This document shows positions 20,610 to 32,364 of a stretch of 64,000 bases of DNA, piece after piece (the first letter of the stretch is position 1; each line of letters opens with the position of its first letter). The position numbers and the translations under genes were made by a program. Source of the DNA: Acheta domesticus (lineage: Eukaryota; Arthropoda; Insecta; Orthoptera; Gryllidae). Under the pieces are notes generated by a model. It saw only the letters and a list, made by a program, of their open reading frames with translations. It was not told the DNA's origin and ran no database searches. The stretch is taken from NCBI GenBank assembly GCA_031308135.1, contig JAHLJT010008756.1, positions 69,124,172-69,188,171 on the forward strand. Reading direction: 5' to 3'.

Positions 20610-21675
20610 CGGTACGTTTTCTACGACTTATGGTAACTTTTATAAGTTAAACGTTTACATTAAATATTTTTGTGGCAATTGATTCAGCAAAGGCCACCTA
20701 GCGGACAGCTATCTAAATCTACCCTCGCATATTGCCGAAGGTGGCTGTGGTTACCTGTCCGCCTGCGAGGAAGTACTGCGCTAGTCAAATAGGATCAAAG
20801 TGAAATTACTATCCACATAATTTTAAATAATATTCCACGAAAAATGCTGTTAATAATAGAAATTAAAATTATTGAGCATAATATAATATTAAATGCCAGT
20901 TTAATATACACGAACGAAACATTTGCTAAAAAGATTCTCAGTGATTAAGTGCCAATACTTGGTTTGTAAACTTCTCTGGGATTGGTCAAGAACCTGTATC
21001 ATAATGAAAACTGTATTGAAATGACTATCAGAATGAAACTGGTTGCAGCCATCAAATGACAGCATTATACAATGGGAGTAGAACAAATCATTACTCTTAC
21101 AAGGTTATTAACGATAGAAGTTGGGGCGCCCGGAAATACGAAACTATCTTGCCGATATCATTCATATCTGTTTCTCTTCCAGCCTTATTAATACATCTTC
21201 GTCTCTCAATATATTAATCCATCTGACACTTACCATCCTCCACTATATTCTCATCTCAAAGGGTTCTACTATTTCCTTGTCTCTTTTTTATTTTAAAAGT
21301 TAAAATTATTAGGCAGAACTAGTATATACATTGAGCAAAATATATAAAGCCATTGGAAGATGAGAGCAGCCAGCGCTAAATGCTCAAATGATTCAATAGC
21401 AAAAGTTTCAAAAAAGGATATCCCCGAATTCTCAAAACATTTTCAGAATTTGGAGGAAATGTTCTAGGACATTAATTTCTAAACCCATATAAAAAAGGTC
21501 TTACTTTGATAACGATACTATACAATGTCCTATTTCATCAAGTTTGCCTTTTCATTTGGAATTAATTCTAGGCGTTATTTTGAAAGAAGTTTGTAGGCTC
21601 TCCTCAAAAACGTATTAACCAATCATGAGCTTTCCATTTAAAGCCTTCTTAAGCAAAGTGACTATTTTGGATCAA
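20610..21675. other. AT-rich DNA, nothing firm
   Basis: A short GC patch at 20690-20790 (GGCCACCTAGCGGACAGC) may be an old repeat. No gene signal. Confidence 0.45.
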
Positions 21676-21795
21676 AAAAATAAATCACAGAAAAATACCT
21701 TCTTTACCTGCAGTTAATATTCCGGCCAAAGCAGTACATGCTTTGGCCGGAATATTAGCTGCAGGTAAAGAAGGTATTTTCTGTGATTTATTTTT
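21676..21795. repeat. Near-perfect long hairpin, 57-bp stem
   Basis: Left arm 21676-21733 and right arm 21739-21795 pair with one mismatch (TTAATATT against AATATTAG) and one bulged A, leaving a 5-nt loop (GTACA). The stem includes TACCTTCTTTACCTGCAG and ATTCCGGCCAAAGCA. Its size and perfection suggest a recent foldback or a long hairpin RNA; it is longer than a typical miRNA precursor stem. Confidence 0.9.
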
Positions 21796-22220
21796 CGGCA
21801 TGAGAAACAATTCACTCAACATTAAACGCAAATTCAGAATTCTACATTATGGTTGTAAAAATCTGAGATATCTTTACGAAGCATCAGGTTCATCCACTGA
21901 CGAGCAAATTTTATATGCCATCACTGTTTTTAATTTTTGCCGTTTATAGAAATTAATAGGATTCTATATTTTAATACTCAGATACATAGATGGGGAGAAT
22001 ATATATGAAAGTGAAAGTTGGAAATGGTAAGACCGGGTACAATGGTAATTGCTCAATAACATTAAAATTGAATTTAAAAAAAACGTTCAAGACAATCATT
22101 TTGTTCATGAGAAATTAGATAGATTTGTGTTCGTAAGGATTGGTCTCTTGCTTTCACTGGTTGGGAAAAGTGGTGTCGTCATATTTCAATGAACGTCTAA
22201 ATAATTTCTAGGCAATCTCT
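21796..22220. other. AT-rich DNA, nothing recognised
   Basis: An ORF that starts in the hairpin (21743-21949) has no recognisable domain. Confidence 0.4.
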
Positions 22221-22365
22221 GTCCCAGTATTGATTTATTGGCATAAGACGCTCTTTGCGTTGGCTCATGTCTCTTTAGCAGAGCCCGTTGGAAGACCTCG
22301 GGCGTGTTGTCCAATTAGAGTGCTTTGCCACAGGCAAAGCAGGAACTGCTGAGACAACATGAATT
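22221..22365 (+). repeat. CpG-depleted relative of the 14.5-kb island segment
   Basis: Shares TCCCAGTATTGA, TTTGCGTTGG, GGCGTGTTGTCCAATTAGAG and a GCAGGAACTGC-type end in order with 14474-14615. Many differences are CG to TG or CA, as expected of decay of methylated CpG. Confidence 0.5.
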
Positions 22366-22519
22366 GCATTAGGTGAGAGCAGGGGTTTAATTTATGTCAA
22401 TCAGTCATTATCTACACGAGAAACGTGGATTGTCTATTGATTAGAGTCTCTTTATGTTCTTCGTTTTGTTTGTTGTAATTTTCATGTTCGTTTTTTGTAA
22501 TTTTCATGTATACATACAT

Positions 22520-22620
22520 GTGGGTCATGGCTGGCATGCTAACATTCCATGCAGCGACCCCGCATTCAGTTCCCGGATGGGGCAAAAATTAAATAAAATA
22601 AATAATAAAATAAAACTAAC
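22520..22620 (+). mobile_element. Possible SINE 3' part with tRNA-like promoter and A-rich tail
   Basis: ATGGCTGGCATGCTAACATT resembles an A box and CATTCAGTTCCCGGATGGGG a decayed B box, followed at once by AAAAATTAAATAAAATAAAT and more (A,T)-rich tail. Short and without a target duplication; a chance match is possible. Confidence 0.35.
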
Positions 22621-23511
22621 ACTGTCGCTTTCCATTTTAATATTCTAGTTCATTTCACTGGCTTATAATGTGAATGATTCTCGCAGATAGAGAATGCCAA
22701 ATGGATGGCTTGAGTTGTTGCGACCTGCCTACCACAGGTCTCCCGAACCTATGGCCGACAGGCTGGGACGCCATGTCATTTTCATAGTCTGACGAGGCTG
22801 TAGTGCCATGATTATAATTGAAGGGTTGTGAGCAATAACATGGTAACCCACAACTTACAAATGAAAAGAAAAGTTACGAATAGTGCCTTAAGAATCTCTC
22901 GTGCATTGAAAGGTTTCGTCTTGGGATATATTTCTTGAGAGAATGATGACAACTGGTTCTTAAAACAAGGTTTTAATCAAAATAAAATTTTTGCTTTGTT
23001 TATTATGGGTGGTAGCATCGCTGTTGGTGCAAAACGAGCCTCGTGTGAGTTACCATGTTATTGCCCACAACCCTTTGATTAATAGTAACTTAAATACTAC
23101 CAAGACCATTATATGCTAGTTCAGTCCAACAGAAAATGTTTGTTGTTTCACTGCTGCTAGTCAATTGAATAAGTTATTGGTAATACGATTTATCCACTTT
23201 TCGATATTAGGACCCCACAACACTTCTATTTCTGCGAAAAATCCGTCGATTTGTGCCAGGAAAGTATAATACTACTTTCTCCTAACTACATAAGTTCGTA
23301 GTAGCCATGAAAGTAAGAAGCGTTAACCAGGGTTTCTAAAACGTGGACGGCAGTTGAAAGAAGACTCCGAAAATGTACATTTAAAATCATCAATACTACG
23401 CTCTTTATTTGATATTCATTATCTGCTACTCATCATTTGACGCATATTATTAATTATTACGTCCTTTTTTATAATTAAGTGCAATTTAGGATTGATTTTC
23501 ATTTGTTTCAG
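22621..23511. other. AT-rich DNA, nothing recognised
   Basis: Ends in a good acceptor tract, GATTTTCATTTGTTTCAG, at 23494-23511. If the following exon is real, this is intron. Confidence 0.4.
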
Positions 23512-23584
23512 CTGTTACTGCATCAGAAATGTGGGTCCGTGGCATTCTTCATTCGATTTCCGCCTTCAGACACTGCTTTGAAAC
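23512..23584 (+). CDS. Candidate internal exon (73 bp), unknown gene
   Basis: Bounded by a strong acceptor (TTTTCATTTGTTTCAG, ending at 23511) and a consensus donor (AAAC/GTAAGTG at 23585). Frame 1 is open (LLLHQKCGSVAFFIRF...) and frame 3 is open (TASEMWVRGILHSISAFRHC...); frame 2 hits a stop. I recognise no domain in either frame. The 73-bp length is not a multiple of 3, so it would shift phase. It could equally be an exon of a non-coding RNA. Confidence 0.35.
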
Positions 23585-25424
23585 GTAAGTGCAACTCAAA
23601 TCTATTCATCAATAATTTATAACGTAGACATCGTGTGAAATTGGGTGCTGAAAGATAAAACTTCAAGATTAAATTCATCTCAAATTCCTTCTTCAGAACA
23701 AACCAATAAAGGAAAAATCAAATGGATGGCAATTTTTTCTTGTGGTATTAGCTTTTTGACATAAATTACCATTAATGTGTGGAATTTGTTACTTACTACC
23801 ACTCTGAGTAACGTGTTGATGAATGACATACTTACAGCTAGTACTGTTACATTTCTAATGAGGAAGAAAACGGTGCCAAGCACTTCATATAATCCAGAAG
23901 AGAACGACTTTGGACGAATTTAGATTAGACTTTACTTCGAGTACTGTTTCTTTCCTTTGATTGACTACAGGTTTCCTTATGTGGACTAAAGCCTCACGTC
24001 TTGAATAGTCGATATAACACGTTATAATCCTGGCTGAGGGTGAAAGGCCTTAAAATACTCCAGGCATTTGAGAGCTAGTCGGCAGATTGTCCTTTATCGG
24101 TGACGACATGGAAGAGGTGAACATGTTAGAAGATGGTAACGGTCCATTTAGTTAAGCTCCCAAATGAAAAAAAATCCCTGAAATGATTGTCTTAAATGGG
24201 AAAAGATTCGTTATTCCAAATAGTCGGGTAAAATTCTAACAAATGGGTTCCAGATCTTTTTCGAGTGTCACAAAAGTAAATAAATGGATCGTGAAACGTT
24301 GTACGCTCTTCTGCATCTGATCTGAACCGGTTCAGTAAGAACGGCTCCCAGGATACAGTCGAGGACTTCAAAATGAATGACCATGGTGTAAGAGGCGTTG
24401 AGTGCCGCACCGTTCGTCTGTGGCATGACAGTACTGCAATGGTTACTGAGACTGCATTCTTGATGCGAAACTTGACTCGTCGACCTGGGTAGTTGATGCG
24501 ACTACATCGTGCTCCTCCTATCGCCATTTCCTAAGTAGTGGTGGTACACAAGTTCACATAGAGCTGTGAGTGTCAAGATACTGCGTTTCTCACAGTTCTT
24601 GCGCTTATTATTTTGCACTTCAGAAAGAATCTGACACACAGTCCGTTTGTTCTTAATTAATAGTTTTGAGAGAATTTCTATTTTTTTATTTCATCTTATC
24701 CACCATCAGTTGTTTCTGCCTAAATTTTGGACAATCGTCATGACATGTGTTCTACACATAAGTATTTTATTAATAGAAAATGTCTTCTAAGGAATGTTCA
24801 GAATTAAATTGACCCTCAATTTTGATAAAATTATGTAAATCGAGTATGATTTTTTTGACATAATGTCGTTCTACGGAGTTTTCCTGTGTCCTTTTAAGAT
24901 ACGTTGCTTTTGAAAAGATTTCTATACGGTGGGAATTCGCAGAAAATTGTTGCATCTGCGACAGAGTGATTGCAAAAGCTACTGACACTCTCCAGTTTTG
25001 GAGCTACGTTACGTTTTTTTTCGTTTTTTCTAATTTCGGAATCGATTTCACTAAAACAACGTGAAATTAATATCAAAATTTTTAATACAAATTTTCCAAA
25101 ATCTAAAATAACCACTACAAAGTAAATGAAGAATTGCGTTTACTCTAACACTTAAAATATTTTTGCGACTCATCTAGAAATTTCTGAAGAAAAAAGGATG
25201 CGTCATTCCTATATTATGTATGTGAGTAAAATGTAGAATGTGATTTATGAAAAACAAGTGTTAATAATAACAATGTATAATGCAGTAATAAAATTCCTAG
25301 TGTAGATCATGGACAGCGTACTAGCTACTTGTGAGGCGATCCTGCAACAAAAAAATCAATGAAACAAATTACTAACGCAAACACAACAAGTTTCTGGTCG
25401 ATTACAATCGCTAGCTCGTATTAA
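23585..25424. other. AT-rich DNA, no gene supported
   Basis: ORFs at 23680-23883, 24192-24527 and 24770-25115 (minus) show no recognisable family. A 14-bp palindrome CTGAACCGGTTCAG lies at about 24322. Confidence 0.4.
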
Positions 25425-25962
25425 CCGGGGAGAGGTGGGTCAAGGCATCAACTGATGGCAGTCCATCACCCATTGCTCGGGAAGTCCTAGGTTCGAGTCC
25501 CGATGGTGGCAGGGCACTAGCTAGATAGTTAGGTCGAATTTAGTCTGTCTGGAGGAGAATTATAGTGACCGGCTGCTAAGATCGGTAGTTTTCCGTAGTT
25601 TCGCCGATCAACACCAGCAATGCCGGAGCAGTACCTTAACAAACGAGCCACTGACCGCGCGCGATCTTTTCTTCATCTGCTTTGATCTACCTTTCCCTAT
25701 CGCACTTGTACTTACATGCACTACACTACCACACATGTCGGAAGACCAGTCGAGAGCTGCCCCGGTTGGGGCGGTGCCTCGCTGGTGGGCGATACCTGGT
25801 TGAGGAAAATCTTCTCTAGCCGATGTGTGGGTAGGCACCGGTTCTCGTCATCGAGCGATGAAAGATCACTCCTACCTCCCGAGGAAAAAAATATGTACCA
25901 CAGTTACGAGACTAATGACTTTAGCAGTTGACGCGCCCGGAATCAATCAATCATCGCCCCAG
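25425..25962 (+). mobile_element. SINE-1, near full length
   Basis: Head GTGGGTCAAGGCATCAACTG with B box TAGGTTCGAGTCCCGATGG, full body (GGAGGAGAATTATAGTGACC, AATGCCGGAGCAGTACCTTA, GGGGCGGTGCCTCGCTGGTG) and an ATCAATCAATCAT tail. Lies head-first about 350 bp from an opposite copy at 26311-26835; their 3' tails face each other. Confidence 0.85.
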
Positions 25963-26310
25963 GCTACCCAATGTTTTCTGAGCAGAAATAGTATGTTTGG
26001 ATGTCTCCACTACGCATGCGCAGTGACTCTCTTCTCGTGTGGCTCTCTCGCTCTGTAATGGAACACCCAGATATTCCATGCAAACTTTACAACTCCGTAA
26101 TACATTCAAACATTCATCCCATTCCTAAGGTTAATCTGCAATCATCGTCTTTTACGTTTTGTTATACTCACGACATTCTCCATAGAGTAAAAGGCAACGT
26201 CTCTGATCATCATTTTCTCCCCCAAACTTCTCGGCGTAAGCCTCCTCTTTCACATACGTTCGGGGACTGAGAATGACAATCGTCAAGCAAAAGCTTCGTC
26301 CCGCTTCCAG

Positions 26311-26835
26311 TGATTGACTGTTAGTGATTTCGTGTGCGTGAACTGCTAAGGTCATTAATACTATGAGTTGTAGTGCATGTTTTTTGCTCGTGAGATGGCG
26401 ATGTTTTACCCCTCTGGATGGTGAGATCCGGCGTCGACGTACCATTGGCTAGCGGGGTTTTCCCTTAACCAGGTATCTCCCACTAGCAGGGAACCACCCC
26501 AGTCGCGACAAGATCTAAGCTCCCGACCGGTCACTTAGCATCTGTGGTAATGCTGTGCATGTTAGTGTGTAAGAGATGAGGATAGGAAGGAAGAGGAAGG
26601 AAAGATAGTGCGCGGTCCGTGGCCCGTTTGTTAGGGCATTCACCAGGTGTTGATCGGAGAAATTACGGAAAACTACCGATCGTAGCAGCCAGCCGCTAAA
26701 ATTCTCCTCGAGACAGGGACACAAATTCGACCTAACTGACAAGCTAGTGCTGCCACCGTCGGTATTCGAACCTAGGACCTCCCGGTCAGAGGCACTGCAG
26801 TGACATCACTTGATACCCTGAGCCACTCTCCCGGT
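26311..26835 (-). mobile_element. SINE-1 with 10-bp target duplication (defines the element ends)
   Basis: Flanked by CCGCTTCCAG at 26301-26310 and 26836-26845. On the minus strand it starts ACCGGGAGAGTGGCTCAGGG (A box), has B box TAGGTTCGAATACCGACGG, the body words shared with all copies, and ends in TTAGCAGTTCACGCACACGA, then AATCACTAACAGTCAATCA. Total 525 bp, long for a tRNA-derived SINE. This is the best guide to the family consensus in the window. Confidence 0.9.
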
Positions 26836-26845
26836 CCGCTTCCAG

Positions 26846-26929
26846 AATTTCAAAAGGTTTTCATACCGTCCGTTATTGAATGTCGACTGACTAGATTCAA
26901 TGATAAGCACGGACTTTAAAGCATATGCA
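26846..26929. other. Short unique stretch
   Basis: Nothing recognised. Confidence 0.4.
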
Positions 26930-27380
26930 TAGTTCGAATGGCGTATTTCTTTAATGCATCTGCGCATGCGCAGAAATTAGATATAGCTGTCGATGCTGTA
27001 CACTACGCTTAAAAGGAGAGTCCGCACAGCAATCAACTGCAACCTCGATCTTCTAATATGCACAGATACATAAAAGTTATGCGAAACTGGATCTGCGCAT
27101 TCGCAGAAGATCGATGTAATATCGATTGCTTGACCGTTTCGTCGTGCAAAATCTTCCTTAAAGTCCCGAATATCGGAGTTTCCATTATCGACGCTATCAT
27201 ATCGATTCAGATATCGCAACATCCCTTCCCCGACGCGTGTGTTCACAACGAGGCCCATGACGCAACGAGCAGCGAAGAGAGAAAGGACGCAGCATCGAAT
27301 TACGGGCGCTATAGGTCGCTCCCATCTCACAACGCAGAATCGCTGGCGCCCAGCCGGGATGTCAGATATATTTGATCGAC
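26930..27380. promoter_or_regulatory. CpG-enriched patch with NRF-1-like palindromes
   Basis: TGCGCATGCGCA at 26961-26972 is an exact match to the known NRF-1 (insect Erect wing) palindrome; TGCGCATTCGCA at 27094-27105 is one base off, and CGCATGCGCA also lies at 26013-26022. The surroundings are richer in CpG than the flanks. NRF-1 sites typically sit in broad CpG promoters, but no transcript start or exon is identified here. Confidence 0.35.
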
Positions 27381-27859
27381 TTGTTTCTGGGTCGATGTTT
27401 TAACGTGGCCTTGAATGAAGGAATGATAATAAAATAGAATACTACAGGAATAAATCATACCCTTTACGACATTCTTGTGAAATAGATAAACTTGTTAGGA
27501 ATTCTTTTCCAGATTGTGGGTTCGCTTCTCGCGCTGATGGTGTTGGATTCACGAGAACAGGGTATTAAATTTTGGTTCGGTTTATGAGTGCCAGCTCATT
27601 TTGCGATGTAATAGACATTTCACAATTATCACCAGAAGAGTGAATTTAGGGTATAAAGCGACGTAAAATGTATAATGGTGCTCTAATGATAGTATTTTCT
27701 AAGATAAACAATTAACCTAAAAGAGTACATTCAGCCATAAAAAAATTATATTTTTCTCGTGTGCTACTGCCGATTAATATTCCCCAACAACTTTTCAACT
27801 TCCCTAAATTATTTTATTCTTACCACTTCCTGACAACTAAAAAAGCTTTCGTTTCCAGA
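27381..27859. other. AT-rich DNA, nothing recognised
   Basis: No signal found. Confidence 0.45.
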
Positions 27860-28140
27860 AATTGTGTAAAGGAGTACTTTATATTCAGGCAAATGCTGAA
27901 GAAGTACTCTTAAGAAATAGGCCATGGCCGCTCCGCATCTTCCTTTCCTCATTAATTGTCCTACCTCTGCTCGTACACACACACACACACACCTTCCACT
28001 TACACACACTACACTACCACCGTACTGCCGGGGGATGGGTATTCTACCAGCCGACGTGTAGCTTGGCATCGGATCTGATGTTCGAGAGTACGAGGAATAT
28101 CACCGCCTTATGTTATATAACATGCACCTCCAATAACGGG
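27860..28140 (+). mobile_element. SINE-1 fragment
   Basis: Body only: TTCAGGCAAATGCTGAAGAA, GGCCATGGCCGCTCCGCATC, a (CA)n-expanded block (ACACACACACACACAC), CACTACACTACCACCG and a decayed TATCACCGCC end. No head or tail. Confidence 0.65.
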
Positions 28141-28900
28141 ACCAACGACGCAGCATCAGGCAATTTTCTCGCCTGAAAGCCCAAAACTATCGAAGCTTGA
28201 GTTTAAATTCCGCCGCCCTGATTCTCCGTCAACAAATCGTCTAATGTGGACGCGCTATTTGTAAGCGCTGAAATATGTCAGACTTTTCAATCCAACTCAA
28301 TTACGTGAACGATTTCTTACGCGTTCTTTCGAACGGACTCTTCTGTCTACGGGTGAATGTTGTGAGAGATGATAGATGTTATCAATTGCTAAAAATGCAA
28401 AATGTTACCAAACCCTTAAACAAGAGTAATTGTATGTTTGACGGTCAATACAGTGTATTTCTGAACTTTTCAATCTACGATAAAATGCGAAATTGACCGC
28501 ACAATGCGAAATCACATACAAAGTGCGAAATGGTCGTGAGTCTGTGATATAATTGCTGAATTGCATCTTACGGTTTCCTTAGAGTTCGCCCTCTAGCTAG
28601 GGATCATCGACAAGAACTCATCCATGTTTGCAAACTTTTAATTAGACTGTGGCCATGTTTACAAATGGCGAAATATTAAATTAGTTTCCCTTATTTCCTG
28701 ATTTTAATGGAAAAATATGAAAAAGCATAAAATAATTTTTCTATCTCAAACAGTCCTCCCTTAATCAATATTTTCTCAACAAGTGCTTCGAAATCCTAAA
28801 TCTTAATTTTAATGTTGCTCTAAAATGCTGTAGCCTTGCTTTCAAAATTATTTTTTAAAATACCGTATAAAGTGCTTAATTCTACCAACACTAGAGATTG
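28141..28900. other. AT-rich DNA, nothing recognised
   Basis: No gene or repeat found. Confidence 0.45.
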
Positions 28901-28904
28901 TACT

Positions 28905-29190
28905 CTCCGCCGCCACCTCCCGCAAGCGATGGACAGGCGCGTGATCAGGCTGCTTGGAGGTGATGGCCACGTCGCGAGGAGGGTGATGCGGCCGCTGTCG
29001 TCTCCCGACGCGACAGGACGTACGGCGCATGCGCGATGCCGGGCGCAATCGCGTGGTGATCGCCGCCGCTAACAAGGGAGCTCGCCGGGTGACGTACGCG
29101 GCCACCGAAGAAGAGGGCGGGAGCGATGGGAGATTGGAACTTTGTACTAGATGCTCGGGCGGGGGAAGATTCTCATCGAGGTGAATGGAA
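28905..29190. promoter_or_regulatory. CpG island with an NRF-1-like core
   Basis: Dense CpG, with GCGCATGCGC at 29025-29034. An in-island ATG (28929) opens 47 Arg-rich codons on the plus strand and an Ala/Arg-rich frame is open on the minus strand; both look like products of composition. Its first bases (CCGCCACCTCCCGC) coincide with the SINE-1 3' region. Confidence 0.4.
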
Positions 29191-31009
29191 TGGGAGAAAA
29201 CTTTGTATTAGAGATGGGTTAGGGAACTGAATATGGGATGCAAACCGCAAATGGAAGAATTTTAATGCTACCATCACCAGTTTTGGAGTAATGAGATTTC
29301 ACTACATTAAAATTAGATAATGTATTATCTAAGTTGTGAAATGTACGAAAACAGTAATATTAATGCCAGTTTAATAATCGTTAAAATGGAGTAATTAAAA
29401 CGCGTCTTTTTTAACTATTACTGAACATCCAAATGTCACTGAAATAACAGATATCAAAAGACAGGATCTCTACGTGAGTGGGTATTAAAACATTCGTAGT
29501 TGGAATTTGAGAGAATAAAATTGAAAAGCTTTAGTTTACAGATATTGGGTACTGATTCTTTTTTTAAACTTTGGTAATTTGATTTATTGATTGCTCCACC
29601 TTAATATTTCATAAAACTAAATATTTTCTATGATATCTTTGGATTGAGGTATAGGATACATCTAAGGATATTCGGATAATTTCGAAGAAACAAACAAAAA
29701 TGATTAAATAAGTGCAGTGGTTTTGAAATATAGTTCTTACGTGGATACAAATTGGCTACAGTAATTTTATAAAAAATAGTAGCAGAGCAGCTAACTGAAG
29801 TACTAAAACTGCCCCTAAACAAAACCGTACAAAATTGTTTTTCAAAACAGAGACAGCAATCAAGAACAGCAAGTTAAATACTCTGTAAATACATGTATAC
29901 AACAGCAAATACATGTATCCCTGGAATAAATTAAATATTTCAACAAACTTTATTTCCTGTGGAACTTCAGCCTACTTCGGGGCTTGGGGTTCTTATGATT
30001 GAACTGAGGAAGGAAATATTCCATGCGTCCGTGGACGATTGTGAAAAGTTCTGCATACGTAGGTGCCAGGAAATTGTATAGAGGAAATAAGGAAATGACA
30101 GATCACACCAGTCAGCCCCTAAAATTCCACAAGTAGGGATGAACTTCAGCCCAGATTTTGGTGTCTCTTCTCAAAAACTGGTGGTCGAACTGAGACCCTC
30201 AATCCACGAAGTTCTAGTTGTGGTCTTCCGTGGATTGTAAATGGTTTTTAGAACGGTACTGCATAGATCAACGAGCAGCAGAGTACATGTGTTTTTGCTA
30301 CCGGCACAGCGAGTACAAGCTTGGAGAATGTTTCGGCAGCTGTGACAACCTAAGCTGTTCTTCTTTTTGCCAGATGGTGCTAAAGCAAAGTTCAGGCCAT
30401 TGACTGACGTCCACCTACTTGAAGTGCATAACGAGTCTCCCGAGACTATTAAGTCAGGATCATACAAGGATTGTGCTTAGAGCGTCGTGTGGTCCAAGGA
30501 ACGGGTGTGACGACAGAATTGGGAAAGAAGAGTCGCGCATGATTCACGGCAGATTGAAGTAAGATGCTTTTCTTTCTTTTTGCATTTCGAAAGTTCCCTA
30601 TTTTTCCACTTTAGTTCCAGTTATACTCCCCTCACGGTTCCAGCCAATAAAGTCACTATCATCGCGGCGGAAAACCGTGCGATGACTTTCCTACCATAAT
30701 GGTCTGTCAATAATTGCTCAGTTTATGGGTTGTTAGTTCAAATCTAAAGAAATTGACATTTATTTGATGCTTCTGCCACTTACACCACTTAGAAAATTCT
30801 ACTTCTATTTTAAACTACCGTATGCATCTCGTGGTTATAGCATGGTAGACAAAGGCGGCGAAACACTATTTAAAATCATCTCAAATAAATCAACATTTAT
30901 TATTTCAAAATTGCTCAGCAAACACAAAATTTAATTCTCTATTTTTGACCGCTCACTTTCCGTTACGAAAGCAGCTCTGAAAGAAGGTCATTATTATCTA
31001 TTCCCCACA
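29191..31009. other. AT-rich DNA, no gene supported
   Basis: A 98-aa minus ORF at 30171-30467 is Cys/Ser/Thr-rich but unrecognised, with a plus-strand shadow. No splice-backed exon or repeat family identified. Confidence 0.4.
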
Positions 31010-31330
31010 ATTCCTCTTACCCCTCTCCCCGCAACTCCTTTATCCGGCCATCCCATCTGTTCTCTTCTTATCTTCCCGACACATTTGCACGAGTGCATCG
31101 GCGACCCTCGCATACCCCCCTCCAACTCTCCGCGTCACCGCCTTTACAAACCCGCGCTTTTATCTCCCGCCGTTAGGAGCGCCGCTGTCGCCTAGGTATG
31201 TGACCTCTGCGCGGCGGACGCCGTGTCCCGTCGCGAAGACTCTTCCGGTCGCAGCAGCAGCGATAGGTATCGAGAGTCCTTCTTTTGCCTCCTTATGACG
31301 CTTTAACCCGCAGAGGTCGCGATCAGATCG
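31010..31330. promoter_or_regulatory. CpG-rich patch
   Basis: GAGCGCCGCTGTCGCCTAGG, GCGCGGCGGACGCCGTGTCC and neighbours stand out against the AT-rich flanks. No TATA box or ORF of note. Confidence 0.35.
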
Positions 31331-32364
31331 AGAGGAAAAGAGCCGCGTCGACTCAGGAATTCTGATTCGAATTGAGGAAAGGACTGCATATTCTGCTGAT
31401 GGTTTCCTACATTTACTGTCGGTTGGAGGAGCTGGATTTTAATCACGATGGTTTTCCTTACAAGGGGATGCATTAGAATCGCATGGAAGATCGATATGGA
31501 GTATGCAGCTGGATCTCGTCCCATCGTGACGGTTCGTGTTCTTGGAAAGACCGCTTGTGCAGATCTGCTGCTTTCGTAGGAAACAATAATTTGACGACTC
31601 AGTTTCCCGAAATCGTTCTTCGCAACTTCTGTCACGGTGGATGCGTATTAGAGCACGAATCGGGATGCGATGAATGTGTAGAGGACAAAGACCGGATGAG
31701 CACTGCTTAGAAAAAAATATGAAACTGACTCCGTGTTTGAATCACTGCTGACTAAATATGTCTAATGCACGAGTTGACGCATAGTTCTGTAATAATGAAG
31801 GAAGTGAGTTTTTTTATTCTACGTATTTCTTGAAAATCTTAAAAATCAACGTACTCTTAACATATAGCTAAGAGCCTCAGATTAACAAATGAAAGACACA
31901 TGAATCAGTAACAAAACGGTTTGAAGAATTTTCGTGTCAATCTGTGAAATTATTGTGACTTGTGAACATTTTGAAAAAAAAGGAACGCATTGAATTTTTT
32001 TCAGACAACTACTTAATTAATCCAGGAGTTAGAAAGTTCCTCAACTTTTAAGTAAAAATACCTGCAGTGTTTCCTACTGCAATCGTGTAAACACTTTTCG
32101 TTTCATGAAAGAGCAATAACTCAGAATGACTATGTTAAAAAGTGCACAATTGAAATTCAACCCAAATCATAGCACATATGAAATTTCACAAGAGTGCTTC
32201 ATATCGTGACCTGTCAGCAGTAATATCCAATACTTTGTAGATTGTGATCTCTATTATTCGCTACTCTGTAAAGTCTGCCTTTTACTTACGATGCATACAG
32301 GACCTCTCAACCAGGCTGTGATAGAATTCACTTGAGATGAAAGCTTAACATCAAATTGTAAATT
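31331..32364. other. Mixed DNA, nothing firm
   Basis: Overlapping ORFs at 31303-31635 (minus, 110 aa) and 31483-31710 (plus, Cys-rich 75 aa) lie just past the island. Neither is recognised. Confidence 0.3.

Noticed and set aside
21676..21795. Canonical microRNA precursor
   Set aside because: The stem is nearly perfect and the loop is only 5 nt, unlike animal pre-miRNAs; kept only as a hairpin.
24192..24527. 111-aa minus ORF, considered as a transposon protein
   Set aside because: No catalytic motif or family resemblance could be named.
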